Shown here: positions 1 to 11,572 of the stretch, piece by piece
How positions within the stretch are numbered: position 1 is the stretch's first letter
How the letters are laid out: the number at the start of each line of letters is the position of its first letter
From: Dactylis glomerata
Taxonomy: Eukaryota > Streptophyta > Magnoliopsida > Poales > Poaceae
Length of the DNA stretch: 64,000 nt
Direction of reading: 5' to 3'
NCBI GenBank assembly: GCA_007115705.1
Contig: QXEO01000722.1
Span: 742,098 to 806,097, forward strand
Position numbers and translations under genes: made by a program
The notes under the pieces: model-generated
Told to the model about the DNA's origin: nothing
The model's input: only the letters and a program-made list of their open reading frames with translations
The model's database searches: none

Positions 1-1
1 T

Positions 2-336
2 TGACAAGGGTATAGATAATAGAGCCCGTCAGTTGAGTACCCCTGAGGCCCGTTAAGCTAGGCCCAATTGTAATATTAGTCGAAATACGAGTTCATATCG
101 TATGTCGATATTGTAATATGTATCGGATCCCACCCGATCCTCGAGACCTGGCCACCTATATATAGGGGCCAGGAGGGGACGGTGTGGGACAGATTGAAAG
201 CAAGCTAGGTTCTACACCCACGTTTACTTTCGATACACACCTTGTTCGACTGACTTTACCTTCGAGTTCATCCGACGCCCTGTCTCCCTGATCCTAAGTC
301 CTTCATCTCGGACATTTGTCGAGTTAACCCTTGTCA
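2..336 (+). repeat. 5' LTR of element 1
   Basis: 335 bp, begins TGACAAGGG and ends TTGTCA. It carries a TATA-like stretch (ctatatatagg, 156-166) suited to drive the plus-strand transcript. It pairs with 9482-9816, with 16 differences and no indels. Confidence 0.92.
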
Positions 337-338
337 AT

Positions 339-357
339 TGGCACCGACCGTGGGGAC
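339..357 (+). other. Primer-binding site of element 1
   Basis: The TGGCACCGACCGTGGGGAC stretch starts two bases after the LTR end. This TGGCRCCGNCNGTGGG type of site is usual in grass Tat elements, where a host tRNA primes minus-strand DNA synthesis. I did not check which tRNA it matches. Confidence 0.75.
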
Positions 358-715
358 TTTGGGCGTTGGAATTATGAATTCGACGACTTTTTCGCTTTTA
401 GCCAACAGCAATCTGGAAGTCGACGAAATCTAGATACCCTTCGGAACCGTCGATTTTCAACCTCACCAGTCAAGTTTCACGCAAGTATTCGAGAGCATGG
501 ATCAAGATATGGATTTGACGATCGGAAGTCTAAACTTTCGCATCGGATCACTAGGTTCGATTCGCCTTTCAGATCCGGTGAAACCGGGTCCGTCGACAAG
601 TGAACCCAAGACAGTAGCAATGTCGGAATCATCATAAGGCTCTTCCAGGGAGGTAAACTCGCCGGTCAGCTTAGCAGAAGCAGAAGAAGGAAAAATCGCA
701 GGAGACGACGAAACC

Positions 716-3530
716 ATGGAGAATTTCGACTTAGAAGTTCAACTCGAAGATCTCATGATCTGCCACGACGATACCTCAGATAAATCGACAGACACCTGGA
801 AGATAGGATTAGAGCTTTCTGAAGATGACAATTCGATCTTCTCAAGTTCCAACAGCAGACTCGACAATCGATACCAGGTACTCACCATCACAGGAGACAA
901 CTCAGAAGAACTCGACGAAAACAACAATCCAGTGCTCAATCCAGCAAATATAAACAGAGGAGCGAATCATTTAGCAGAAGGAGAAACTGCACACTCCCTA
1001 ACAACTAGGGAGAAAGTTCGACTATCAGTTGATGAGTGGAGAACAATCAAGATAGCCGTGGAGCATGGCACACCAATACCAACAAACTCCAGCAAAAATA
1101 TGCTTTTGGGATACCACTACGCCCTAAGGCAGCAGGCGAAGCAACTAGCAAAGGAGAGGATTGAAATAAAGAAGAGGAAAGACTCAGCCATTGTAGCAAG
1201 CGACGCTGCTCGTAGAGCATGTAGTGACGCGTCATACACAAACAAAAGACATCGTCGACATGGGTCAAGGTATGAAAACATCGAGTACTCAGAAAGGCAA
1301 AGCATCTCTAAAAACCTCGACTCGTCTTTCCTATCGGTCGACGAGCAAGGAAACATTATACCAAAAACTCCTGAAGCAGCACTGGTGGCAGCTCAAGCAT
1401 ACTTACATACAACACGACCAAATCCAGGGGACCCGAGGGAACATATGCACCGAGCAGCACTAAATGGGTTGAAGATGGTAGGCAACAAGTTATCAGCAAA
1501 AGAGGAGGAGGCATATCGCAACAAGGGAACCCATAAGCCAAGATCACCACGCCGTCACAATAGTCCTCGGCACAGGAGCGGTAGTCGACGATCTAGAACA
1601 CCATCACCAGGGCTACACAAAAGCCCAAAGTACAGAGGAACCCGAAGATCCAGGTCTCCAAACAAGGCGTATGATTATGAAGACGACGAAAGGGAGATGG
1701 GGGCATCATTTTTTACCCATAGGGTTCGCACCACGCCAGTACCCAAAGGTTTCAAATTACCTCATGATCAGCAAAAATATGATGGATCCCAGGAGCCACA
1801 GTCATGGCTCTCGGATTATCTGCAAGCAGTAAAAATATTGGGAGGAACCAAGGAAATAGCTATGCAAAGTTTGCAATTACACCTCACCGGCGCGGAAAGG
1901 TCATGATTGAGAAAATTAGAGAAAGAAACAATTGGAAGCTGGGAAGAGCTCACAAGCAATTCATGAGTAACTTCAAGTCGACATATAAGCGGCCAGCATC
2001 CATAGAAGAAGTCAAAGCCTGCGTACAGCAACACGGTGAGACATTAAGGGCGTATATCCAAAGATGGAGCATCATCAAAAATTCAGCAGTCGAAATATCA
2101 GACAAAAGAGCAATAGACGCATTCATAATCGGGTTAAGACGAGGAGACCTAGTCGAAGAGATGGGCAGAATCAAGCCAAAAATAGTATCAGATTTAATGG
2201 ATATAGCAAACATATTTGCAGATGGAGAAGATGCGTGTAACAACAAACGGACACGATCGCCAGAGGATGATAGAGGAAACAGATATGGAGGCCAAAGGAG
2301 GAGATCCCGCAATTATGATAACTATGGCTCTCACAGCCAAGTAGCCGCAGGGTACAAGGATAATAGCTACCAAGGGAACGACCGTAAAAGCTCAGGATAT
2401 CGCAGCTACGGAAAGGAAGACTACAAAAAGTTCAGACAAGAGAATCCAGAGAGTACAACCCATCACCTAAAGATATGCTAAACGGACCATGTCATATACA
2501 CTCCACGTTTGTTGATGGGAAACGAGTATCCAGGCACGCAATGAAAGATTGCATGACGTTTTTGAAACTACAGGAAGCAGCACTAAACAAGCAAGCCAAA
2601 GCAAAACGGCAGGGATACGAAGGAAACACAAGCAGTGCGCCTGCAAATCAGCAAGGAAGCAATGGAGTTCCTCAAAATCAAGACCAGCCGAACCAGGGAC
2701 GCGATGATGATGGAGGATATGTTCCATCTAAAGGGCACATCACAGCAATGATACAGCCTGTGACAAAGTCGAACAAAGGGGAAAAGAGCATAACTCGCCA
2801 AGTTAACCTAGCAGTGACTTCACCTCCAGCAACAACGGAATATCTGCACTGGTCGGAGCAACCCATAGAATTCAGCAGAGATGATCACCCAATAACAGTA
2901 CCTCGGCCAGGAAACGCGCCTTTGGTACTCAAAGCCCAAATTGGGACTTACGATGTCGACAGAGTATTCATGGATGCAGGAAGTGGCATAAATCTTATAT
3001 ATGCAAAGACTCTACGAGCAATGCACATCTCATTGGAGTTCCTGAAACCAACTGATTGTTCCTTCCACAGAATAGTCCTAGGAAGTGCTAACTATCCACT
3101 TGGTCGAATAGCACTCAACGTTTGCTTCAGAAATCGGCAAAACTATAGAAGAGAGAAACTCGACTTCGAAGTCATGGACTGGCCATCACAATATCACACG
3201 ATCCTCAGGCGACCCGCGTTTTCGCGATTCATGGCAGTACCTCACTATACCTACCTGGTACTCAAAATGCCAGGGCCCAAAGGAATTATCACAGTTAAAG
3301 GGAGTTTCGAACTCTCAGATCTATGCGACAAGGAATTCCACAAGATGGCTCAAAACTTTGGGATGATGGCAAACTACGGAGAACCCAAAGACAAAGCAAA
3401 AAGCTCGACTACAGGAACCGTACAACAACTCGAAGCACATCCAGCAGAGCTGGAGGTGAAGAAACCGTGGGTACAACCACCAGAACAAGACAAACCTACA
3501 GGAGAAGAAGAGAAGACCTCGGCGGCATAG
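716..3530 (+). pseudogene. gag-protease of element 1, broken
   Basis: The frame opens at the ATG at 716. The N-terminal third is acidic and serine-rich, followed by an Arg/Ser-rich stretch (1500-1650) and then the Retrotrans_gag core (about 1700-2250). The core is interrupted by a TGA at 1904-1906 where relatives have Trp, and by a frameshift near 1958-1961. A second frameshift lies near 2470, just before a CHIH-containing segment. Downstream is a retropepsin-like domain (about 2930-3290), where the usual DGGSG active-site loop reads DAGSG (VFMDAGSGINLIY) and is followed by ILRRPAF in place of the common ILGRPxF. The frame ends at 3530 with no reverse transcriptase after it. It is inactive now; mobilisation would have needed proteins from an autonomous relative. 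Confidence 0.8.
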
Positions 3531-3819
3531 GCGAAAAAAGTACGTCAAAAGAATAGAGTAGAAAAATAAGGCTGTAAAAGCCACGAGCTGTCCCAGGGCA
3601 ATGCCCTCTAGATCCAGAACACAGGTCATTGGCCGGATCTCTTGGGTCACCCTATGTATCTTACATCATAAGCAAAGACAAAGTTCCTCCTATTCGAGTT
3701 TACGTGTCTTTCAACAAAAAACTGCGGCAAACGCACCAGAAAAAAGCTCTGAGAAAAATTTCTGACAACAAGGTTAGGAAACATAAACTCTCGCGTTCTA
3801 TACACAAAGCACATAAGCA

Positions 3820-4749
3820 TCATAACATCGGGTTATCAGAATTGTCCACCCCCATGGGGTCTAAGTAATGATGCTCACGGAAAAACGCGGCATCCTCTCG
3901 CAGCAACCTAGCTATAATCCTTCTGTCGGGTTGCAGGGTATTCTCCAGATGAACTCGCAAACTAGCTCCACCTGGAGGATAACTTAGTGACATGGAACTA
4001 TAATTAAGCCTTGGATGCCACTTACGTACCCACCCAAGGGCAAAATTGGCTCCAGCCACCAAGTTAAGCTCTATCAGCCGATGAATTCGCTGACTAGATC
4101 TAAAAGTGTCGAGTAGCAATGGAAAGCTTCCAGGCAGAGGATTGCGAGGAAGCATGACAGAATACATGCTCGTCAGAGATCTTCGACAACCATGAACGGC
4201 CTCTCCAATATGTTGAGCACGATCTTAAAGTAGCACAATAGCACGACGGCGTCGGGGATCAGACCACAAACTGTCGATTCCCTCTGATGCTTTCTCCAGA
4301 GCTGTATTTCGCTCAGAAACCCAACGTGCTTTAGCAACAAAGTTCAGACAAGTACCTGAGACAACAAAAAATATTAGACAACAATAGTGGAATAAAAGGA
4401 AACAAGAAAGGCTGCAAGAAACCTCACATCGCAACATCTCGCAGACAGACTTGACAATACCGATGAGAAAGGAGTCACATTCTTTGAGATGCACAATTTT
4501 GGCCATCAGACCCGACACCTTATCCTCAAGTACGGATATCTGTTTCATAAAGCCGCAAGATTTGCTGGCCTTGTCCACAGCAAGCTTCGCCTGGGCTTTC
4601 ATCAAGGATAAACGACCTTTGAGGTCCGCAATCCTCAGCGAATATTCCTTGCATCGGCAAGAAGAGCGAGGAGGCGAAGTAGTTCCGAAGTCGAACATAT
4701 GGGCAGGAGATGGAACCTGATCACGACCTGACGATCCACCAGCATGCAT
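3820..4749 (-). pseudogene. Antisense gene 2 of element 1 (aORF2), one nonsense codon
   Basis: Minus-strand coding with a basic, heptad-like segment (LKGRLSLMKAQAKLAVDKASK) followed by a conserved-looking C-terminal part (RPFxP-like text, NFALGWVRKWHPRLNY, GVDNSDNPML). The first ATG is at 4749, just downstream of a good splice acceptor (cttccag), so an upstream exon may exist. A GT...AG intron fits about 4355-4425: exon ends at LRCE, resumes at GTCLNFVAKARWVSERN. A single in-frame TAA at 4227-4225 separates two otherwise open halves in the same frame. Tat elements in many plants carry antisense ORFs of unknown function. I do not know the role of this protein. Confidence 0.6.
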
Positions 4750-5037
4750 AGGCTGGAAGCCAAAAGAAAGGAAAAAAGAGCATCTCAGAAACTAAACACG
4801 ACATTTCACAAAGGAGGAATATTTACAAAAAGCACAAGTCCTCTGACTAGTTCTCGGGCTCAATGTGACTAAAAGTTCACTACATCAGAATAAACTAAAG
4901 ATTACAAAAGGACGCTAAGTCTATGCCACCTCAGCCTCAGGGTCTGCAGCAGCAGTAGGCGTGGAAGAGGTAGCCTCAGTGTTGGGGGGAGGCATCGACG
5001 CACTTGTCATCGGAGTCGAAGAAACTGGCGCCGAAGA

Positions 5038-5595
5038 TGATAAGGATCACGCCGATGATCCTTGAGTTTTGTCCCAATCTTTCACAGCGAGTCAAACCAG
5101 ATATGAATCTTCCAATAACGCGAAGAACGTCACCTGAAGACGAGGAAGGAATCCAGCAAGCAACGTGAAGAAGAACACCACGCCTCAAACCAAAGCACGA
5201 CAATCCTTGATGAACACAAGAACCTCCGCAGCAACTTTATTCGATAAACACGGCAGCGCCGTTTCCCCGGAGGGATGATACACGGTGGAGCACACGATAG
5301 TTTTAGACTAAACAACTGAACTCCCTAAACCCTAGACTGCTGGCCTCCTTATATAGATGGCCAGAAAACTGTTGGGCTTGGACAGGCCCAAACCCAAAAC
5401 ACAAATAAAACTAAGTGGCCCATAACATGACCTAGCACACAGAAATAACATAAACAGGTATATAAATGCTGACACAACCTTAGACTAAATTATCTCATAT
5501 CGTAGGTCGTCCTGGCGTGCCAAACTGCAATGAGCTTCCCTCATCTTGGTGGAGTCCTGAAATTGGGCTTCACCTCCTCCTTCGTGCCCATATCA
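5038..5595 (-). mobile_element. Chromovirus solo LTR inserted in aORF1
   Basis: 558 bp, TG...CA on the minus strand, flanked by a perfect 5-bp duplication GAAGA (5033-5037 and 5596-5600). Its ends and interior match the LTRs of element 2: the start TGATATGGGCACG against TGATAAGGGGAGC, the shared coded peptide VKPNFRTPP near the start, a gggcctgtccaa motif, and the terminal block gtgaaagattggg...gatcc...tatca. It has no internal region, so it is a solo LTR left by LTR-LTR recombination. It carries a TATA box (5348-5355 on the minus strand). Confidence 0.85.
5348..5355 (-). promoter_or_regulatory. TATA box of the solo LTR
   Basis: TATATAAG on the minus strand, about 240 bases into the LTR and followed by a typical LTR leader. 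It points toward aORF2, so it could serve as a promoter for that gene; that use is inference. Confidence 0.55.
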
Positions 5596-8317
5596 GAAGA
5601 GGTTGTCGAAGCTGCCGAAGGAGAAACAATAGACACGATGCCTAGGGCATATTTCTTCGCCTTCTCAAAGAAACTCCACAGCTCTGAAAGAGGTCGACCG
5701 TGGGAAGAGCTCACCTCCTCCCAATCGACCTCCTCGCCATGCGCATAGGTCAATGCAATGGCCCCCTCCACGCCTCGCTTCACAGAGCGGCTCTTCATCA
5801 GCAGGATCGGATCTTCGGGGGTGTCGAAAACTTTGGCAAGCTTCCTTAGGTCAGCAGCTGGCATGTCCGCTTTCTGCTTAGGCCATAACCCGATGAAGAT
5901 CCACGTGAGCACGCGGCTAGCCAACTCAAAGATCTCCTGGACAAAAATCCAGTTCGCCTCCAGCAAGTTAACTACGGCCATGAGAGAATCTTCGTCTGGC
6001 TGCAAAGATGACGGAGACACCCTAGTATGTTCTACACAACCAAGGAAACAAAGACATAGGGAAAAGCACAAATCAGTAAGCATAAGAGTGGGCAACTCGA
6101 CAAAAAAAGGGAAAGGCATGATATTCACCTCCAGCAAGAGCAGACATTTTATTAAGCCATTCAGTCATGGCCTGTTCCTGCTAGAGATGCTCCTTATTAG
6201 CATCAGAAAGAGCCTTCTTTGCTTTCTTTGCCCTAGCCAATGCTGATTTAGTGGACTTGTCAGCAGTGGTCTTGGCAGCGGTGGCGGCGTCCCAAGCTTT
6301 TCTGGAAGCTTCGAGTTCAGCTTCTAGAGATGAAATGCGAGCATTAGCTGCCTCCAAAGCATCTGTAGTTCAAAAAAAGGGTGAAGAAAGTCAAATAAAG
6401 AAGCAGAGAAAGGCACTCAAAACAAGCAAAATATAGGAGAGAAGATTACCCTCAGAAGCCCTAGTAGCTTTCAAATACTCGACACATTCAGTGCCCAAAG
6501 TGACAAATTTCTTCATCAAGATCTGTCCAGGAAAAAACATGTGAGTATGAAGATCACGCAAGGAACCAAAGTAAAAATACCAGGATCAACACGCACATCG
6601 TCGGAGGAACTCATGGACTGGTGGATCTCAAGGGAAGCACCGGCGTCTGTCGACTTCTTCAAATGCTTGGAACCACGAGTAGCGATGATCTTCTTAACAG
6701 GAGCTTTTGGAGCCTTTGGAGCCTTTCAAGACTTCACGACCGGCTCAACCTCTTGCATAGAAGGTTCATCGGCAGCCATAGTCTCAGCAGAAGGAGCAGT
6801 GGCAGCATCCCTCTTCGGGTCCTCGTTGTCACTGCAAAGCAAACAAAAGGAAAGAAATTTCGCATAAGTCGAAAGGAAGAAAGCAAGGCGTCGAGTCCAA
6901 GGCGTCGAAAAGTTCTTGCTCGTCCTCACAAAGGGCCTTCTCGTCCACAGTTTTGTGAGCAGAGGCAATCGAAGAAGCGAACTCCTCGACACATTTTCTT
7001 TTCTTTTCAATGCCAAGATCTTCAGAAAGCGCAGGAGGAGGTGACGTCATCGAGCTGGTCCTTTCCAGCGAATCTTCGCCTTCATCTCCATCTTGGCTGT
7101 CCTCAGCCTCAGGGGCTTCGGAGGCAGCGGAAACAGGCACATTTTGAATGGCCCCTCCCTCTGGGAGAGGAGGGCGAGAAACAAGGGATTGGTGATCCTG
7201 AAAGGAAAACAAGTCGAGAGTTACAAGACAAACAATGATAAGATAAGAAGAAGACGAATAAAGATAGTAAACATACGCAGGCAAAGGATGCTCGGAGTCG
7301 AAGTATCTAGCGGCCAAATCCGCAATTTTGTGATCTTTAGTGAGAGTAGTAAGAGCTCTCACTCGCTTGTCAAGATCCTTCTTTTCCATAAGCTCTTCAG
7401 ATACTCGAGAAGAATCTCCCAAGCCAGAAAATGTCCATAGTTTGGAAAGACGATGTTGCAGGGGTTGAACTCGACGTTGCAGGAAAAACGCCATGAGTTG
7501 AGTACCCGAAAGTGCACCTCCTCTACCGCTCTTCAGCTCTTGTATGCGGGTTAGAAGTGGTTTGATCTCCTCCATCTCAGCTTCCGTGGGAGGCGAATCC
7601 CACGAGGCCAATTTCTTCACTTCTTTGGAGGCATCAAAAGGGGCAATGTCGTACTGGTCAGAGGAAGAGACCTTCTGGTCTTTGATATAAAACCATTTCT
7701 TCCTCCAACCTTGTACTGAGGTAGCCATGGAAAACTCCAGGTACTGAGATTCAGCACGGATAGAGATAACAGCACCGCCCAGTTTAGGCATTTTGTTAAA
7801 GCGACACTGGGGCTGAGCCGAAAGAGGTATTTCCAGAGAAGAAAATGGGATTTGATCCCCAGAAATGACTCGCAAAGGGTAATAAAACAAGCAATGTGAA
7901 GAATCGAGTTTGGTGTGAGCTGGTGAAGCTGCACACCGTACACAAAAAGAAGCCCACGAAGGAACTCGTGGGCAGGGAGAGAAAGACTGCGCAAGAGAAA
8001 AGCAAAGAACATCACCCGAAAGCCGCTCGGGGTCTTGGGGATCCGCTCAGTGCTAGCGAAGGTGACCTGGCCATCATCGGAGATGAGGCCGTCAGCTCGG
8101 GCCTTGTCCAGATCCTTCTGCTGGAAATCAGAAGGCACCCAGCTGGTCGCAGAGTTTGCAGTTTGGCTCTTGCCCATCTTGTTCTTCTGCTCTTGACGCG
8201 CATCGACGGCTTGCGCACGGGGGCTGTGCGGGAGTTCAGAGGTGCGCAAGGTTTGCAACAATGGTGGCAGCGGCGGAAGCAAAGAACTGGTAAACAGTAA
8301 AATTCCCCACTCTCCCC

Positions 8318-8325
8318 CTTATATA
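8318..8325 (-). promoter_or_regulatory. TATA box of aORF1
   Basis: TATATAAG followed by a GC-rich leader, 141 bases upstream of the aORF1 ATG at 8177. The spacing suits a leader of about 110 bases and suggests that the antisense gene has its own promoter, independent of the LTRs. Confidence 0.6.
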
Positions 8326-8655
8326 GCTTCCTGATGAAGGAACATGGGCTGAGACGTGGCGCAAGGAGCAGAAACGGCATCCCACTAACGGGCAGGGAAA
8401 TTGTGAAATTACTGCGCTGCCCATGAGTAACGGTCAGCGCCAAAATTAAAATTACACACAGTGTAATTATATTAATGACGTCATGAGAATTCGAGTAAAG
8501 GGAAATAAGACTATGACAATGAAAAGTCTGGAGTGACATATCTGCATATTGATGATAACCAGGGAAGTCGACGACAGACTGATGTGGAAGCTTCAGAGGA
8601 GTTAAGGAAGAACATATAACTCTTTGAGTCTATACCCGAAAGTATTCGACTATAG

Positions 8656-8802
8656 CCTCGGGGGCTACTACCATCGGGAGCGCTGAGCGCACACCCGACG
8701 ATATTATCATACAAAGCTTCGATCTAATGACTAAGAGTAGGCACAATATATTTGAGCCTATACTCAAAATAATACTTTTTTGACTATAGCCTCGGGGGCT
8801 AC
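8656..8802 (+). repeat. Two extra polypurine-tract-like motifs in diverged tandem units
   Basis: cctcgggggctac occurs at 8656-8668 and 8790-8802. Each is embedded in a diverged repeat unit (tatagcctcgggggctact, catcgggagc, gcgcaccc) about 134 bases apart. The same motif forms the real polypurine tract at 9470-9481. Confidence 0.7.
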
Positions 8803-8849
8803 TCCCATCGGGAGCACTAGGCGCGCACCCAACAATGTTTTTTCATGAA

Positions 8850-9469
8850 TACTAGAGAGAGGAAGGTGAGCGAAGCTTCAGGAAGCATCATTACTCCCAT
8901 CGGGAGAGAGTTTTTTATTAATCAAGGTTGAATAAACCCGAATATTTGGCACATTGAATCAGTCAAACAAGGCTGTGACATACGATTCTCAAGTTGCGTC
9001 ATCATGACAAAACTTGAATGTCGTGGTTGAAATACATCACGAAGGTAAGACCCCAGGATCCGTCCTGTGTGGCCCGGTATACGCACATGGATGCGCTCTG
9101 CTGGTACGTATCCGTGTCTATGACGCAAAGAAAATCCTGGTGGACGCACTGGGTACCCTGAGAACCACTGGGATTCATTCTCTATAAGTCCTAAAAGCGG
9201 CAAAAGAATGGGTTTGACCAGTTTCCCGAATTCATGTCCAAGGGGATTGAATTTGAAGTAGGTGATAAGTATCTGTTCCGACAGTTAACTGGCCTCTTGA
9301 TCCGTCAGAGTTGTCAGGCTTGTTCATCAAAACCCCTTACGAGACATTATAATAAAAGATGAGTCAAAAGACCAAGTTGAAGATTTGAAGATCTGAAGAA
9401 TTCAAGTATTGATCAAGTTGAAGATTTGAATATCTGAGATTCAACCAAAATATGCAATTCTTGTAGAAT
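8850..9469. other. 3' non-coding region of element 1
   Basis: Untranslated sequence between the motif repeats and the polypurine tract. No supported coding or structural feature was seen. Confidence 0.5.
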
Positions 9470-9481
9470 CTCGGGGGCTAC
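9470..9481 (+). other. Polypurine tract of element 1
   Basis: ctcgggggctac lies directly against the 3' LTR start at 9482, the expected primer site for plus-strand DNA synthesis. Confidence 0.8.
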
Positions 9482-9816
9482 TGAGAAGGGTATAGATAAT
9501 AGAGCCCGTCAGTTGAGTACCCCTCAGGCCCGTTAAGCTAGGCCCAATTGTAATATTAGTCAAAATACGAGTTCATATCGTATGTCGATATTGTAATCTA
9601 TATCGGATCCCACCCGATCCTCGAGACCTGGCCACCTATATATAGGGGCCAGGAGGGGAATGTGTGGGACAGATTGAAAGCAAGCCAGGTTCTACAACCA
9701 TGTTTACTTTCGATACACACCTTGTTCGACTGACTTTACCTTCGAGTTCATCCGACGCCCTGTCTCCCCGATCCGAAGTCCTACATCTAGGACATTTGTC
9801 AAGTTAACCCTCGTCA
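9482..9816 (+). repeat. 3' LTR of element 1
   Basis: 335 bp, TGAGAAGGG...TCGTCA, same length as the 5' LTR. The following bases ctttt are the likely target duplication. Confidence 0.92.
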
Positions 9817-10937
9817 CTTTTATACTAGCTCATTGGTTAACCAATGATCAAGGTTTCGTGATCATGAACATTGGATGTTGTTAATAACGAGGTCATATCA
9901 TTAGAAGAATGATGTGATGAACACTCACACCCAAAGTACGAATAGCAATACAATCAAGTCATCAAGTTTCATTGCTATATCAAACTCATACGAAATAGTT
10001 CTAATCCTCAGACCATGAGATCATGTTAATCACTGATACCAGAAGAGTACTTTGATGATATCAAACGTCACACCATAATAGGATGATTATAAAGGTTGAT
10101 TTGGGTATTCCAAAAGTATTAGTTGAGGCTCATGGATCAAGAGTGGAATTTGTCCGACCCGATGACGGGAAGATATTCTCTGGGCCCTTCTCGGTGATAT
10201 TGCATTGACATCGCTTGCAAGCATGTGACTAGGTCACGGGAATGCATTATCATGGCACAAGTAAAGAGACTTGTCAGGAACGAGATCGAACTAGGTATAG
10301 TTGATACCAAATGATCGGATCACGGACAAGTAATAATATGGCGAGACAAAAGGAATTTACTATGTTCGTTATTGGTTCACACGATCACTAGTTCATCGTC
10401 GAGTAAGTGGGAGTCATCATGGATTTCCAGATCCCGCTGATGATTATTGATCGGAGAGGAGTCTTGAGCATGTCCACGTTATTCACGAACTGTAGGATGA
10501 CACACTAAAGGTTCGTCGTTGTTTTTGAGTGGATACAATACTTCGATCAAATTACAGGACAGCATGAGGGTTGTTTTAGATAAGCGCTGAAACTATTTTG
10601 GCATATCGAAATAACTCATGGGTTTTTTTGTTAATGTTTGTTAATTGATTGAATTAAAAAAATATGAAAGAAATAAAAAAAATTATTAAATCAATTAGTG
10701 TGAATTTTAATTAGCATGAATGTCATGCAAAATTAAATGGGGGGTTACCTCAAGTTGATGAGGGGGTTACCACCATGAAGAGGAGGAGATATTCTCCTAG
10801 GGGCTGGCGCACACCCCCCTTGGGGCTGCCCCTCCTCTCCTATAAAAGATGCCCCTTCTCCTCCATGTTCATGCTTGCTTGATCCCTCCTTTCTCCTGCA
10901 AAGTTGCTGCCCCAAATCCATCTTAGCTTAGCGAAGC
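9817..10937 (+). mobile_element. Copia LTR, part 1 (Angela/BARE-like)
   Basis: Order and wording follow the Angela/BARE LTR: a tagctcattggttaacc block, ataacgaggtcatatcatta, caaacgtcacacc, gacgggaagatattctctgg, then cagatcccgctgatg. A TATA box (tataaaag, about 10841-10848) is followed by a pyrimidine-rich leader. The left end is cut by element 1, so the LTR start lies left of this window. The right end is cut by element 2 at GAAGC. Confidence 0.75.
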
Positions 10938-11559
10938 TGATAAGGGGAGCATAGCTACTACTCCTACTATTTTACCACCTCCTTATGTTCTGAAGCTTGG
11001 ACAATTCTGCTTTGAAGTGCCTCCACTAGATGATGTGAAGCCCAACTTTCGTACACCTCCGATGGAGTTTCATGTTCGCCGAGGTGCTGCAGCGAAAGAT
11101 ATATAGGTGTTCTATTTTAATTAAGTTCGCGTCATGTTTTTATTTCAGTTTGGTTTTATTTGTGTGTGATGGTTTTGGGCCTGTCCAAAATCAAGTGTGT
11201 TTTGGCCAATTGGGCTTTTAGTTGGTTTGGGGCCTAGCCCAGCCAAGGTAGCGTTCAAAGTCACCCATATAGGGTTATGGCAGCCGCCTTGTATCGAGCA
11301 GACTTGTATTTTCGAGCTAAGGAATAGACCAGAAAAGTCCCAATGTTTGGGGGCGCATATCGGTGTGTTTGATTGCTGATCTTCGAGATCTGATGTTATG
11401 CCATGCGTGGGAATTGATTCCGGTCAGTTTCATCGCGAGGAATTGAAGAGAGATTAGTTTGATCTATTTCAGATTGAGTTCTCTTTTGTATCTTGCTGTT
11501 TGTTTGATCGCCGTGAAAGATTGGGCCAAACCCCCTTCGGATCACGTTGATCTGTATCA
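10938..11559 (+). repeat. 5' LTR of element 2
   Basis: 622 bp, TGATAAGGGGAGC...GTATCA. Its first 168 bases are the same coding tail used by the gag-pro frame in the 3' LTR, here without a start codon. Confidence 0.95.
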
Positions 11560-11562
11560 TCT

Positions 11563-11572
11563 TGGTATCAGA
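11563..11572 (+). other. Primer-binding site of element 2
   Basis: TGGTATCAGA three bases after the LTR; the first ten bases of the usual match to the initiator-Met tRNA 3' end. The site then diverges (TTCG in place of GC). Confidence 0.8.

Larger units (their letters stand above)
4921..8177 (-). pseudogene. Antisense gene 1 of element 1 (aORF1), Transposase_28-like, multi-exon
   Basis: The ATG is at 8177 (MGKSQTANSATSWVPSDF). The N-terminal part resembles the plant domain Pfam calls Transposase_28 (putative gypsy-type transposon): LPAHEFLRGLLFVYGVQLHQL, ITLCESFLGI, LEFSMATSVQGWRKKWFYIKDQK. At least six exons can be drawn; the clearest intron is about 7275-7199 (donor GTATGT, acceptor TTTCCTTTCAG). 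A later exon (6365-6130) is an Ala/Lys/Glu-rich coiled coil. The last exon (6060-5596) contains LWPKQKADMPAADLRKLAKVF. Damage: a frameshift near 7795, TGA at 6728-6726, TAG at 6183-6181, and a solo LTR at 5038-5595 inside the last exon. If the LTR and one TSD copy are ignored, the frame continues cleanly to a TAG at 4923-4921. Function unknown. Confidence 0.72.
2..9816 (+). mobile_element. Non-autonomous Tat-lineage Gypsy element (element 1) with antisense genes
   Basis: A complete LTR retrotransposon: 335-bp LTRs at both ends (TG...CA), a primer-binding site directly after the 5' LTR, a polypurine tract directly before the 3' LTR, broken gag-protease coding on the plus strand, and no reverse transcriptase or integrase anywhere inside. 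The LTRs differ at 16 of 335 positions by eye (4.8%), about 1.8 million years at the commonly used grass rate of 1.3e-8. Base 1 (t) fits the last base of a 5-bp target duplication ctttt seen just after the 3' LTR, but only one base of the left copy is visible. The large minus-strand coding block is the hallmark of the Tat lineage (Grande, RIRE2 and relatives). The element sits inside a Copia LTR. Confidence 0.9.

Noticed and set aside
5340..5360. TATA box as a native promoter of antisense gene 2
   Set aside because: The box lies inside a solo LTR with its own target duplication; it belongs to the LTR, though it could be used secondarily.
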